A stretch of 64,000 nucleotides of DNA from Cercospora beticola (lineage: Eukaryota > Ascomycota > Dothideomycetes > Mycosphaerellales > Mycosphaerellaceae). The position numbers and the translations under genes were made by a program. This document shows, piece after piece, positions 11,063-21,762 of this stretch. Numbering within the stretch: the stretch's first letter is position 1; every line of letters begins with the position of its first letter. The stretch lies in contig NC_088935.1 in the NCBI RefSeq assembly GCF_033473495.1, forward strand, positions 4,464,001 to 4,528,000, given 5' to 3'. The notes under the pieces were generated by a model. That model saw only the letters and a program-made list of their open reading frames with translations, was not told the origin of the DNA and did not search any database.

Positions 11063-12652
11063 TCACAATTCGTCTCTGTAGAACTCCTCCTGGCTGCCGG
11101 CTTGACCCTTGTCGCCTGCGTCCTTGTCCGCTTCTGATTCCGTATCCTTGTCGGCTTTCTTCTTGCCTTTTCGGGCAGGCTCGCCATCTTTCTGGTTCAC
11201 CTCACCATCCTTTGGTCCTTCGCCTGTGGTTTCTTCCTCATCTTCATCACCTATGATACCTCGATACTCCCTACCACGAGGCGTGTCGATGACGTCCAGC
11301 TTCCACCGTTCCCCTTGTGCAATTTTTTCAAGCTCCTTCTTAAGCTTCTCTATAGCCTTCGGATCGCCTAAGCCGAGTTTCTCCATTTCCTCCTTGCTGA
11401 GAACTCTACCCTCCGAGTCTGCGAGGGTGTCGACATATGTCTCTTTGCCACCTCCCACAATGGCGCTTTTCTCAATCTTGACCCCTTCTGGCACCAGGCG
11501 ACGACCGCCAACTACGATGTCGCCAACTGACTTCGGAGAAGCTTCGTACTTCGTCCCGGCTATTGCCGCTGCTGCCTCCTCCGTTGCTTCTCGTATGTTG
11601 ACCTCCTGTTCGGCTTTCTTCATGGCTTTCAGATCGCGCTCATACTCTTCGACTTCGTCGTCTTCCAGTATTGGAGAGCACGAAATAGGGTTGGGTTGAT
11701 CCTTTTGTGGTGGGAGAAATGCAACATCGTTGCAGAGACGAGGGGTCTGGATGACCATCAGGTAGGCGCATGTGCTCGTTTCCTTAATTAGGGCAATGCG
11801 ATCCGTGGAGGCGGGATTGCAGAAGTATTGGATTTCGATCTTGCGCTCTTTGCCGGTCAAATCGCAGATAGTGCCACCACCCAGCTTTTGCACGAGATAT
11901 CTGCTCTCGCCGCGTTGCACCAACTCTCCGTGCTTGTTGTGACTTCGTTTTGCACCCTCGCTCTTTTCCAAGGCGCTGTCTCCGTCCCAATCCCTCTCTC
12001 GCCCGGCATCATCGGCGTCCAGCCGTTTTGCGTAGGTGCCCAGCATGAAGCCTGGGACACCAGGATCTTCTACTGGAGGGTACACGGGCACGCCGCGGCT
12101 TGGTGGAAGCTGATGGAACTGCTTGATGCCCTGGTTGTAGCAAAAGCGATAGCTCCACCAGCCACTGATGAAGAAGACGCAATTGCCCTCCATGCCCGAC
12201 AAGAGCTCCCATCCGCGATCGTTCGCTCGGGCCAGCTCCTTCTCTTCTTCGGCTTGCGAGAATGTCTCATTTGCGGTGCCTGCGTCCGCCGTTGGCTTCA
12301 CTTTAGGTATGCGACAGAGCCAGGGCTGTCCATCAAGAACCATGCGCTCATGTTCGCATTCCGTTTGATCCTCTGCATTGTTTCGGGCAGCACCATCCAA
12401 CGGCTGCTGGTACTTTCCTATTTGTGAACCCCGTTCCGCTTCATCGTCGCGCGCATTCGCTGAGCTGCTACCTTTGACATTGCCGGCGAGTCGCGCGTCA
12501 ACCTCATCCGCAGGCGTCCAGTCGTCGACGAAGTGTACTTCATATTGAGGGAAGGCAAGCAGGTCGTCTTGCACGCTGAAGCTTTGCTGCGAAGCCCAGG
12601 CGACCAGCGCGGAGGTTCGGAGCAGGGCGGGGAGGGCTAGGAAGTGCTTCAT
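11063..12652 (-). CDS. YOS9: ER lectin Yos9 (OS-9 homologue), ERAD substrate receptor
   Basis: Single exon, 529 aa. It has an N-terminal signal peptide (about residues 1-20) and ends in the ER-retrieval tetrapeptide R-D-E-L, so it is a soluble ER-lumen protein. The MRH (mannose-6-phosphate receptor homology) domain is visible from the ECEHERM area through the W-W motif in GWWSYRFC and the R/E/Y set in GKERKIEIQYFC, which in the family bind trimmed mannose glycans. Yos9 presents misfolded glycoproteins to the Hrd1-Hrd3 ubiquitin ligase. The C-terminal third is acidic and low-complexity (E/K/D-rich). RDEL instead of HDEL is a minor variant. The gene is divergent from an ER/Golgi UDP-sugar transporter, a functionally coherent neighbour. 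Confidence 0.93.
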   Translation of the reverse strand: MKHFLALPALLRTSALVAWASQQSFSVQDDLLAFPQYEVHFVDDWTPADEVDARLAGNVKGSSSANARDDEAERGSQIGKYQQPLDGAARNNAEDQTECEHERMVLDGQPWLCRIPKVKPTADAGTANETFSQAEEEKELARANDRGWELLSGMEGNCVFFISGWWSYRFCYNQGIKQFHQLPPSRGVPVYPPVEDPGVPGFMLGTYAKRLDADDAGRERDWDGDSALEKSEGAKRSHNKHGELVQRGESRYLVQKLGGGTICDLTGKERKIEIQYFCNPASTDRIALIKETSTCAYLMVIQTPRLCNDVAFLPPQKDQPNPISCSPILEDDEVEEYERDLKAMKKAEQEVNIREATEEAAAAIAGTKYEASPKSVGDIVVGGRRLVPEGVKIEKSAIVGGGKETYVDTLADSEGRVLSKEEMEKLGLGDPKAIEKLKKELEKIAQGERWKLDVIDTPRGREYRGIIGDEDEEETTGEGPKDGEVNQKDGEPARKGKKKADKDTESEADKDAGDKGQAGSQEEFYRDEL

Positions 12653-13575
12653 GGTGCGGCGTGCAGGTGGGAATCAATGCTGCGCGGAATGATGCTCCGG
12701 CCAACGTTCAGCATCTCCGCACGCTCGTTTGTCCTGTTTCGACACGACGATTGCAGATAGTGGGCTGTCAAGCAGGCGACGTGACAGCTGTGCGCAAGCC
12801 GTCAGGAACCGAGACTCCCGAGCATGTGATTGCCCGCATCACCAATGCAGCACACACTTTGGCAGTAGCCTCCCAGCGTCACTTTCGCCATCTCTTCGGA
12901 CACGACACGTTGCCAGCTGGCCACATGGAGCAAGATCGAACGTGCAGGTCAGCACCGCGCCCACGCTCGCGCTGGTCAGAGGGACTGCCGCTTCCAGACC
13001 TTCCCAGGTCGGCGCTGAACCGTGCCTTCAATAATGAATAATGAATAGTGATTCGAATCATGGTTGCTCTGCAGCTTCGTCCGCTTTGGTCGAGGCCTCA
13101 GCGACGCAATTTAACTAGAGTTGGCATTCCTGCTATTGGTGCTCCCAAAAGAGGCAGCGCCCAAATGGGACAGAGGCATACCACGGTACTCGGGCCCATC
13201 ATGATGAACCATTCCAACGGGCGTCGGCCGAACGAGGCATCCTCGTCCTGGATTCAACATGATTCAGAACGTGCTGGACTAGCCGAACTGCATGAGATCG
13301 TCGCTGTGCCGGTTGACCCTTCGCGTACACTTTCAAATATCGCTCGCACGAGTCGCGGCGAGAACGCGTGCGCTGTGCAGTAGTAAGCACATGTGCGCGA
13401 AGTGTCGATCTCGTGAGGACGCGTGGCGCTCGTGAGGCAGATGCCGTCACCACGAGCAGCGAGAATCTTGGGCTAGCGCGTGTTCGTGACCATCAACGAC
13501 AAATCTTCTTGAACAACTGGCATCACTTATCGAATTACAGCTTGGTGAGCTATCACCGCGAAGCCCACAGCAAAC
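12653..13575. other. Divergent intergenic YOS9 / YEA4-like
   Basis: 923 bp shared upstream region. A short AATAATGAATAATGAAT direct repeat sits near 13029-13047. No gene with family similarity was found. Confidence 0.5.
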
Positions 13576-14790
13576 ATGTTACCCGGCATCGAGCCCGTGA
13601 CGACCACGGCCCTCATCTTTGGCGGATGCTGCACGAACGTGTTTGCCCTCGAGACCATTGTCAAAGTCCAACCCAGCAGTGGTATGTCTGGCCAGCTGCC
13701 GCCAATCAATTCGCGCGTTCGACACCAATCACTCACACGATCCATCAGGTCTCATTATCACCTTCTTCCAATTTGTCTTCGTGACAGTGTTCGCCTACCC
13801 GAGCCAATTTGAGCCAGGGGCGAAGTACACGCTGCAAGCCCCCAAAGTTCCCATGAGGAGATGGGCGTTCATAGCTTTCATGTTCTACGGCATCAATATG
13901 CTCAACAACTGGGCTTTTGCATACAATATCAGTGTGCCTGTGCACATCATTCTGCGCAGCTTTGGCAGTGTCACCACCATGATCGCCGGGTATCTGCGAG
14001 GCAAGCGCTACAGCCCATTGCAAATACTCAGCGTCGTGCTGCTCACTGTCGGTGTGCTCATCAGTGCATGGGCTGACTCCGAGAGCAAAGTCAGTGAAAG
14101 TTGATGTTCAAAAAGATATTGGCCAACACACTGACTCGCGCATAGGGCAAGGAAATGTCGTACAAAGCGAGCGATTCGTCCTCAGATTACACTCAAGGAC
14201 TCGCCATTCTCCTCGTCGCGCAATTTCTCTCTGCATACATGGGTGCATACACCGAGGACACCTATGCTACATACGGAGCGAGTTGGACGGAAAATCTCTT
14301 CTATTCGCACTTCCTGAGTTTACCTCTATTCCTACCCCTGTCCGGCACACTGCGCGATCAGTATCAGAAACTGGCAGCAACGCCTAAGGTTGACGTGGGG
14401 AATTCCAGAGTCATAGGCACGTTGCAGCATCACGGACCCGCTGTCAGCAACGTGATCGACACGCTCGTGACATATGCTGAAGGCACACCGCAAGGCGTGT
14501 TCTACTTGATGACCAACGCACTCACGCAACTGGTCTGCATATCGGGAGTCAACCTGCTCTCGGCCAAGTCATCGGCGGTAACTGTCACGATAGTGCTAAA
14601 CATTCGAAAGCTGGTGTCCTTCATCTTGAGCACTCTGATCTTTGGGCACAGCCTGGACACCAAGATGATCATAGGCTCAACGCTCGTCTTTGGCAGTGGG
14701 GCTTTGTATGGGTGGGAGACTAGTTGGAGGCTGCCGCAGCAGAAAGCTGCACTAGAGTCGCGCAACCAGGAAAACAAGAAGCTCAAGTAA
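13576..14790 (+). CDS. YEA4: UDP-N-acetylglucosamine transporter, UAA family
   Basis: Exons 13576..13681, 13749..14089 and 14146..14790, 363 aa, GT...AG introns. Multi-pass nucleotide-sugar transporter of the UAA/SLC35B4 family. The start sits in the first membrane helix (ALIFGGCCTNVFALE). About nine to ten hydrophobic segments follow, including the conserved GINMLNNWAFAYNISVP helix, the LRSFGSVTTMIAGY segment, the family-typical YGASWTENLFYSHFLSLP region, and the last helices SAVTVTIVLNIRKLVSFILS and STLVFGSGALYGWE. The C terminus is lysine-rich (ENKKLK), compatible with ER retrieval. The yeast family member imports UDP-GlcNAc into the ER and supports chitin and glycoprotein synthesis. Exact substrate specificity is an inference. 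Confidence 0.92.
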
Positions 14791-16981
14791 TAAATTCGGA
14801 AATGTCAATCCAGAGTCTCGCACATGCCTGTACTCCCGTGGCATGTCCAGCGTCAGATTTGCGTTGAAAAAGTCAACTTATGCTCGGAATTGAACGTCAC
14901 GCATGTCTGTTCTGGGGTGAGTTCGTCCGTGACGTTTGTGCGCCGGATGGTAGCACCACTCTTTTTCGCACTGCGAGCCGTGGAATTTCTCAACGAGGCC
15001 GAATTGGGAGAACGCGGTGCACAGCACGAAGCATGGGATATTGCCAACGTGCCCGTTCAATAATCAGCTCCGAAGCATGCAGTTCTCACACGTGCGTGGA
15101 GCGCGGAGACGCGTGTATAAAGGTCAAAATGAGTGCCGTTGCAAAGACAGATTGGCATGTGGGTACTAGAGCCTATCGGTAGTCAACCATCCAGCGTGGA
15201 CGCGGTTAGTGTGTGGGCAACTCGCATCGGGCCCAAGGTTCTGGGCGGATTTTCCATCTGTGCGCGATGGGGCAGGCCGAGCAGCAGCAGTGCTGCGGTC
15301 CACGTTCGCGATATCGAGCGACATGTTGTCCGGATCGTCCGGGAACGTCCTCGGCAGCACTTAGTCATGGCGCCGTGGAGCTGAATAGAGCGGCGGTGCT
15401 GGAGATGGGGAGGGGTGGAGTTGCAGTGATGGGGTGACATTGGGCGAGCGCGCTGTTCCACGGCGGGCTAGACCGCCGATGGGCGATGGATGGGCAGCAA
15501 GGTAGCAGACGTGTTCCAAATACCAGATTCGGAGCTCGCATGTGCAAGATTGCGTCGGAAAAGCCACGACCAGCGCGCACGCGGAGCACGCAGGCGGGCG
15601 AACAGAAGCGGCGAGGAGGGTCGATAACGCAACGGTACATGGTCGCGTGAATCTGGCTATTCGTCGCGTCGGTCGGGGGTGGAGACCAGACGGGCAGGCC
15701 GCAGACGCTGGTCGCGAGGCCTCAAGCAGCGCAGCCACTGCACGTTAGCAGCGTTAGATTGCACCTTCCCCGAACGTGCCCATCGTCATGCGGTTGTCGA
15801 GGCCAGCGCCACCGGCCAGACAGCAAGGAGGCATTATAGGAGATTGTGCTGCAAGCTATAGCGAAACGGCGAATAATCAGCTGTGTCCCCGACGCATCCT
15901 GGCAAATGCAGCCTTCCACGTGTATTGCGGCCGGGCGATCTGTGCATTCAGCACAGCTGCGCGGGAGAGCTCCGCTGTACTAAACGCAATGTTGTGACGG
16001 CGTGTGCTTCTGCTGGCCCTCTGCCTCTGCCGACCTACACTACTCTGCTAAACTCACTGCACTGCCCGCGCTCCGCCGGTCCAGCCCACTGCGTCGTGTT
16101 GTGCCGTGCTGCTGTCGCGCAAAGAGCCGCACGCCAGCCCTCGTCTGCACCGCTTGTGGCACCTCGAGGATACCCTGTCCTCCCTCAGATCGAGTAAAGC
16201 TTCGTACCTGGCATGAAAGACAAAGCCCGCCAGGACTGAACGCCATCCCATGTTGCAGCTTGCCGCCTGCCTGCGCTGCTAACTGACGCCCGACCACCCG
16301 CCTCACGACACTGCCGCCGACTGCACCGCGCGCGCCCGGCCCCGTCTGTCACTCTGCCGCGCGAGGAAAGCCACCGCTGCCTCCTCACCCATCACCGAGC
16401 ACCATCGCGGGCGCGACTCTTCGGCGACTCCTACTGCGCCGCCGCCGCCCATCCTCCAGTTCTCCTCGGCACGTCACCACCCGGAGACCAGGCTCTCGTC
16501 CCAGGTGGCGCTGGCAAGGACTCGAGTTGGTGTTGCTTGCTCCGCGAACTGCTGCACACGTCCGCTTCGAGCCACACCCTGACCTGCCCTGTGCAATTGG
16601 AGCCCACGAGCCCTCTTCCAGTGCCGCAGAGCGCCTATTCTCTCGTGCACTCGTCGCCGCGCTCGCCGTCGTCCCCATTGCTACCACTGTACGTACTCTG
16701 CCTACCCTCACGCATCAACGTGGTTGACCCCGCCTGAGCGCCGCGAACCTTCAATTGCTGATACCACTCGTCCTCCCACAGCTTGCACGGCGCGCCCACG
16801 ACATCGCCGCCGCTCACGCTGCCATCGAGCCGCGGGTGATCCGCTTCTATCCCAGCTGCCGCGTGAGGCAGAGCATTATCTGCTCGGCCCTCACCCCGGA
16901 TTTATTCATCGCTGCTGCGTCCGCCATCTCTGCCCGACCGCGCGCTGCCTCGCGTTATAGGTAGATCCCATCGGCACCGTC
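14791..16981. other. Long gap upstream of bHLH gene
   Basis: 2.2 kb with only short, featureless frames on both strands. The first ~1.2 kb is unremarkable; a TATAAA lies at about 15116. From about 16000 the plus strand becomes strongly C/T-rich, as in a long 5' untranslated leader and promoter of the downstream regulator. No family similarity seen. Confidence 0.5.
16000..16981 (+). promoter_or_regulatory. Pyrimidine-rich leader/promoter of bHLH gene
   Basis: The plus strand is markedly C-rich with CT and CCG runs for nearly 1 kb before the start codon and contains several short upstream ATGs. Such tracts are typical of highly transcribed or regulated filamentous-fungal promoters and long leaders. 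Transcript start is not determinable from sequence. Confidence 0.35.
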
Positions 16982-18737
16982 ATGGCTTCCACTGGTCCCC
17001 CAAGTCAGCAGCAGCATTCACAAGGCTTGCCGTCCATCAGCAGCCTCACTAATGGTCTACCCAAATCCGCGCCCATCTCACCGGATGGTCAGTCGCTCAC
17101 GGACTCTACGCGAGATTCTGGGACTTGGCCGCAACCTCAAAGCAAGCGTGAGTCCTATCGTCGTTCCGCACATGCCCTCCTTGATCTCTTGCCTTTGCGA
17201 ACTGCAAAATTCTTTTGTTTCAGGTTTCCCGAGTCAGCGGCCGTGAGACTGCGGTCTCGGCATTTAGTCGCCGCGGCTTCACATTGATTTGGAGGGCAAT
17301 CACTGACATACTGCAGATAACTCAGCCAACAGCCAAGGACTCCAGGTGCACACATTACTGAATCCTGATGACTCTCCGTCGCGACATTCAATACCTACCA
17401 CTCCACTCTCAGCACGGATCCCAGTCTCCGCTCAAGGCGGTCCCTCACAGCTTCCATCCATCAACCAAGGCTTCCAGGAGAGCCACAACCGCGAAAGCTA
17501 TGGCCAACGCGACAGTCTTGGGCGCGAGCTCAACCGCGATGCCTACCGCGACAGTCGAGATCTGGCCCCGGCAATGGACTCGAGGCGAAGCAGTGTAGAC
17601 AGTCGCATGCATCAAGGATTCAATTCGCTCTATATCAATGGGCCAACCTCGCCGTACGAGAGTGCCAACACCTCGCAAGTGTCACTCGCAGCAAGTCTGC
17701 GGAGGCCCAATGGACAGACGCCACTCTCGCCGCTTAGTGCACGGTCAGGCCAACGCGGACATACTGCACCGCGCATAGCGCCTCCCATCATGCCCGTTGG
17801 GCGCGGTCCCGGTGTACCAGATCCTACCGCCGCAAAGCCTACACAAGGTTATGCCTGGGCTTTCCCAGACAGTGCGATTCCAGAGGAGCGACGAGGCTCC
17901 GACAGTGGCGAATCGAGCACCCATGGGCCCTCCAGACAGAACAGTTTCGCGGCATCTTCAATTCGGAGCAGCATCTTTTCCACAGATTCTCAGCTTCCGA
18001 TGGGTCAACGTAGGTTTGCAGAAGATGGTAATACCTACCAGTCAATTCGGGAAAGCGTATCACTGACATGTTAACAGAAGCGGCGACTACACATCATCAC
18101 TCCCTGCAACATCGCGCAATTTCCGGACTACAGCACGAGGCGATGACCCCTCAGGGCGTGGGCAATTATAGTCGAACTCCCGAGCTCCGGGTCAGCCATA
18201 AGCTCGCTGAAAGGAAGCGCCGCAGCGAAATGAAAGACCTTTTCGAAGATCTGAACAAAGCTGTTCCGTCGAATGGCGGCACGAAAGCGAGCAAATGGGA
18301 GATTTTGACAAAAGGTATGTCTCCGAACACGAAGTGTGTACTCTCCGCATTACTGACCGGTTGAAGCTATCGAGTACATTCGAAGCCAACAACACAACGA
18401 GCGCAACCTCCATGCAGAAGTGCAACGGCTGCAGCGGGATAACGAATTCGGCCGCGAGGTGCACAAGGAGAACGAGATGCTCAAAACCGAAGTCCAGGTC
18501 ATGCGCGAGCATTTGAGGCGCCTGGAGCCTAACGCACCACACATTTACGGTGCATTCACTTCACAACTGAACCAGATCAGCCAACAACAGCAACCGCAAG
18601 GTAACGGTGCGCCCGGGATAGCGCTGCCTCCGTTGAATACGGCGCAGAATGTCGGACAAGCTCCCGCGCCTTTCAATGGTGCTCCCGGTGGCTCGGCGGC
18701 GATGCAAGGCGTCGAATACGGGACCTACGGAAGGTAG
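16982..18737 (+). CDS. bHLH transcription factor
   Basis: Exons 16982..17147, 17317..18009, 18078..18314 and 18367..18737, 488 aa, frame closes exactly. A long disordered, Ser/Pro/Gln-rich N-terminal half precedes a basic helix-loop-helix at about 322-395. The basic region reads SHKLAERKRR, with the His-Glu-Arg (H...E..R) pattern that contacts an E-box (CANNTG, CACGTG-type). Helix 2 (KWEILTKAIEYIRS) runs into a leucine-bearing coiled coil (HAEVQRLQRDNEF...), so it is bHLH-zipper-like and should dimerise. The C terminus is Gln/Ala/Pro-rich. An in-frame readthrough of intron 1 ends in a stop, so the 17148..17316 intron is preferred. It is a nuclear DNA-binding regulator; the target pathway is unknown. 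Confidence 0.9.
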
Positions 18738-19212
18738 AGAAGCAACGGGGGTGGTTGTACACGTAATTTTCTCGAAAGAATGGCGCCGGTTTAGGATGCA
18801 CGGCGATGCATGTACGAACGAGTCGAGCGCGCAGATGCCCTCCGAGTTATCATTATGACATTAGCACTATACCATTGCTTGCGAATGCTTACACGGCTGC
18901 GGGGCGACCTGGACGACGAAGTGGAGTTTCTGGCCTCCCGGAAGGACGATGTCACTCATAGACAGCGTCGGATGCATAGCGATTGGGTTGATGTGCTTGT
19001 ATCTTAGCAGAATAGCTGACTATATTTCGACTTGCCAAAAAGTTCATTTCTGCAGAAGTGGCCCCTCGTTCTCGTGCTGTGTTTCATTCAACCTGAGGCA
19101 GCAACTCCCCAATGCGTCGGCTTCGACTTCGACCACCGCACGTGACCCGCGCTGCATCTCGCCATCCCGGCGGCCGCATCACGTCCATGCACGCGCAGAC
19201 AACGCGAGGGCT
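18738..19212. other. Intergenic bHLH / ENPP-like
   Basis: 3' region of the bHLH gene and promoter of the phosphodiesterase gene; nothing else recognised. Confidence 0.5.
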
Positions 19213-21469
19213 ATGGCCACACAGGACCGGACAAGCTATGAGTCGGACACGGACTCGGTCGACGTAGATGCGGCGCAATATGACCGAGAAACGCTGACGG
19301 CAGAAGAGGAAGTTGAGAGGCTGTTGGCGGACTCCGGGAAGTCGCAACACGACCGTGTCCACAATGGACGAAGCAGCAAGCGACGGAGTGGACAGAGAAT
19401 ATGGCGGGGCAGTCGCGGCGGCGAGGAAAGCGAGATGATGCTGAAGGTGGAGGTGAGATGACACCACGGCCACATATCATACCTACGACATGCACTCACG
19501 CATTCCTATCTCGCAGGATGGCGCCCGATCGAGCGATGATAGCGCGAGTGCGAGCGACGTCGATGCTGGCAACGAGAAATCGCCACGGGTGCGTGCTCCG
19601 CCGCAATTCTTGCAGTCTGGGAAGAGGCTGACGGGTGTATGTAGTCCTCGTTGCAGCGGTCCAAGTACATTCAGTGTTCTGCCCTCCATATCATCGTCCT
19701 TCTGGCCTTCGTCGCCTTTGCCTTTGGCGCCTATAAGGCATCGCGCTCGCTCGCCGTCTCGAAGTCGTCCTCAGTGCCTCAGATGCGATCCAATGGCACG
19801 CACGACTTTGCGCCGACGACCATCTTGATCTCACTCGATGGCTTCCGCGCCGACTTCTTGCACCGCGGCCTCACACCCACCTTGACCTCCTTCGTGCAGC
19901 AAGGTGTCTCTCCCAAGTACATGATGCCCTCGTTTCCAAGCCTTACATTTCCTAACCATTTCACCCTCGTCACTGGCAAGTATCCGTCCGAGCACGGCAT
20001 TGTTGGGAACAACTTCTGGGACCCTGTGATGCGGAAACAATTCACTTATACGAATTCGAGCTTGAGCATGGTGCCTGAGTACTGGAATGCCGAGCCTATT
20101 TGGGAGACTGCAGAACTGCAGGGCGTGAGAGCGGCGATTCAGTAAGTACGATCGGCGCTCTTCGTGAATGACACTGACAGGTATGACAGCATGTGGCCTG
20201 GGTCCGAAGCGCACATTGGCGCTGTCGAGCCTGCATACGTAGATAAGTTCAATATGCACGAAGAGCTGGGCAACAAGGTCAACCGCATACTCGGCTGGCT
20301 CGACCTACCAGGACCCTCGGATCCTGGTGCATCGAATGAGACACCGCGACCGCAATTGATAGCAGCATACGTTCCGAATGTTGATTCTGATGGGCATAAG
20401 TATGGTCCTAATGTGAGTGCAGAGCAGCTTAGAGTTGCGGGAAAAGCTATCGAACACTATGCTGACTTGCCTGTTTCAGTCTACCTATATTCGATCCACC
20501 ATAGCTGAAGTCGACGGCATGCTGGGTTCTTTATTCAGTGGCATCGAGGACCGCAACCTAACAAACATTGTCAATGTCGTGGTAGTATCCGATCATGGCA
20601 TGGCTACCACATCAACCACGCGATTGATACAGCTGGACGACATAGTCAACTTCAAAGAGATAGAACACATGGACGGTTGGCCACTCTACGGCTTAAGACC
20701 CTTCGACCAGTCCGAGAAAAAGCTCAAAGAGCTCTACAACGGCCTCAAAAAGCAGGAAGCAATCCACGAGGGAAAATTCAAAGTCTACCTGCGAGACCAC
20801 GACATGCCGGCCCGATACCACTTCACCAATAACCAAAGAATCGCCCCACTATGGATCGTGCCAGAAGCTGGCTGGGCCCTCGCACCCAAATCCGAATTCG
20901 ACGTCGTAGAAGGACTGAAGAATGGAGAAGATTTCGCTCCTCTTGGACTACATGGCTACGATAATGATCATCCACTAATGCGTGCGATTTTTGTTGCCAG
21001 AGGTCCAGCTTTTCCTCATCCGCAAGGCAGTGAAGTGGAGCCATTTTACAATACGGCTGTGTATGGGATTATTTGCCAGAGTTTGGGAATTGAGGCGAAG
21101 CCGAATAATGGGACGGTTGAGCTTCCGTTTAAGACGGTTGGATTGCATGATCCTGAGGAACAGCATAAGATTCTTGATGATCCTCCTCCGATTAAGACTA
21201 CTGGATTGGACAGTGTGGCTTCGCCGTCTGCGATACCAGAGCCTATTGGAGAGGACGTGACAACAGCGAATGGTGAGGATCCAGAAGCGGCGGCTCCTGA
21301 AAACACAGAGTCTGGGGAGGAAACAGGTGAAGTAGCGGGTGACGAGAGCACATCGTGGAGACAATGGGTTGATGGAAAGATAGAAAGTTTCAAGCATTGG
21401 GTTACAGGAATTTTTGGTGAGCACAAGAAGACGTCAGACTCGACGAAGGATACGAGTAGTGTCAGATAG
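19213..21469 (+). CDS. Type II membrane nucleotide pyrophosphatase/phosphodiesterase (ENPP family)
   Basis: Exons 19213..19452, 19517..19588, 19657..20141, 20181..20412 and 20480..21469, 672 aa. The N-terminal ~105 residues are acidic/Ser-rich and cytosolic. One signal-anchor helix (ALHIIVLLAFVAFAFGAY) follows directly after exon 3 begins, then a lumenal alkaline-phosphatase-superfamily domain. The two-zinc site is visible: D in SLDGFRADF (~165), nucleophile T201 in FPSLTFPNHFTLVTG, D/H in NVDSDGHKYGP, DH in VVSDHGM and a late H in LHGYDNDHP. Yeast relatives NPP1/NPP2 hydrolyse extracellular nucleotides and phosphodiesters and are induced by phosphate starvation. The C-terminal ~100 residues are a low-complexity acidic tail ending in a short amphipathic stretch. 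Exon 2 (24 codons) is supported only by frame and splice sites. Confidence 0.92.
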
Positions 21470-21762
21470 ACGGAAAGTATCTGCGTAGCCTAAGTATTTG
21501 CAGCACTTTGTTCTCCCATACCCGCGACCTGGTACTTCATTTTGCTCGCCACTGCGAGATGTTTCGTGGGCGTAGGGTGTGCTACTGTCTGTGCATAGTA
21601 TGACTTTGTCTGCACATCTGCGGCCTCCATTGAGCGAGTTGGAGCTCTCGCTACATTGCTTGCGCACAGTCGTTCAGACGATCTTCAATCATCCACATGC
21701 GCTCAAGGCGCGACTCGGGTGACTTCCTTCTATCATGACTGACGTTTTGTCTCCATAGTCAT
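21470..21762. other. Convergent intergenic
   Basis: 293 bp between two converging stop codons; holds both 3' ends and nothing else recognised. Confidence 0.5.

Noticed and set aside
15361..15738. 125-codon reverse-strand frame in the 14.8-17 kb gap
   Set aside because: Pro/Ala/Arg-rich composition reflects GC content; no domain and no supporting splice structure.
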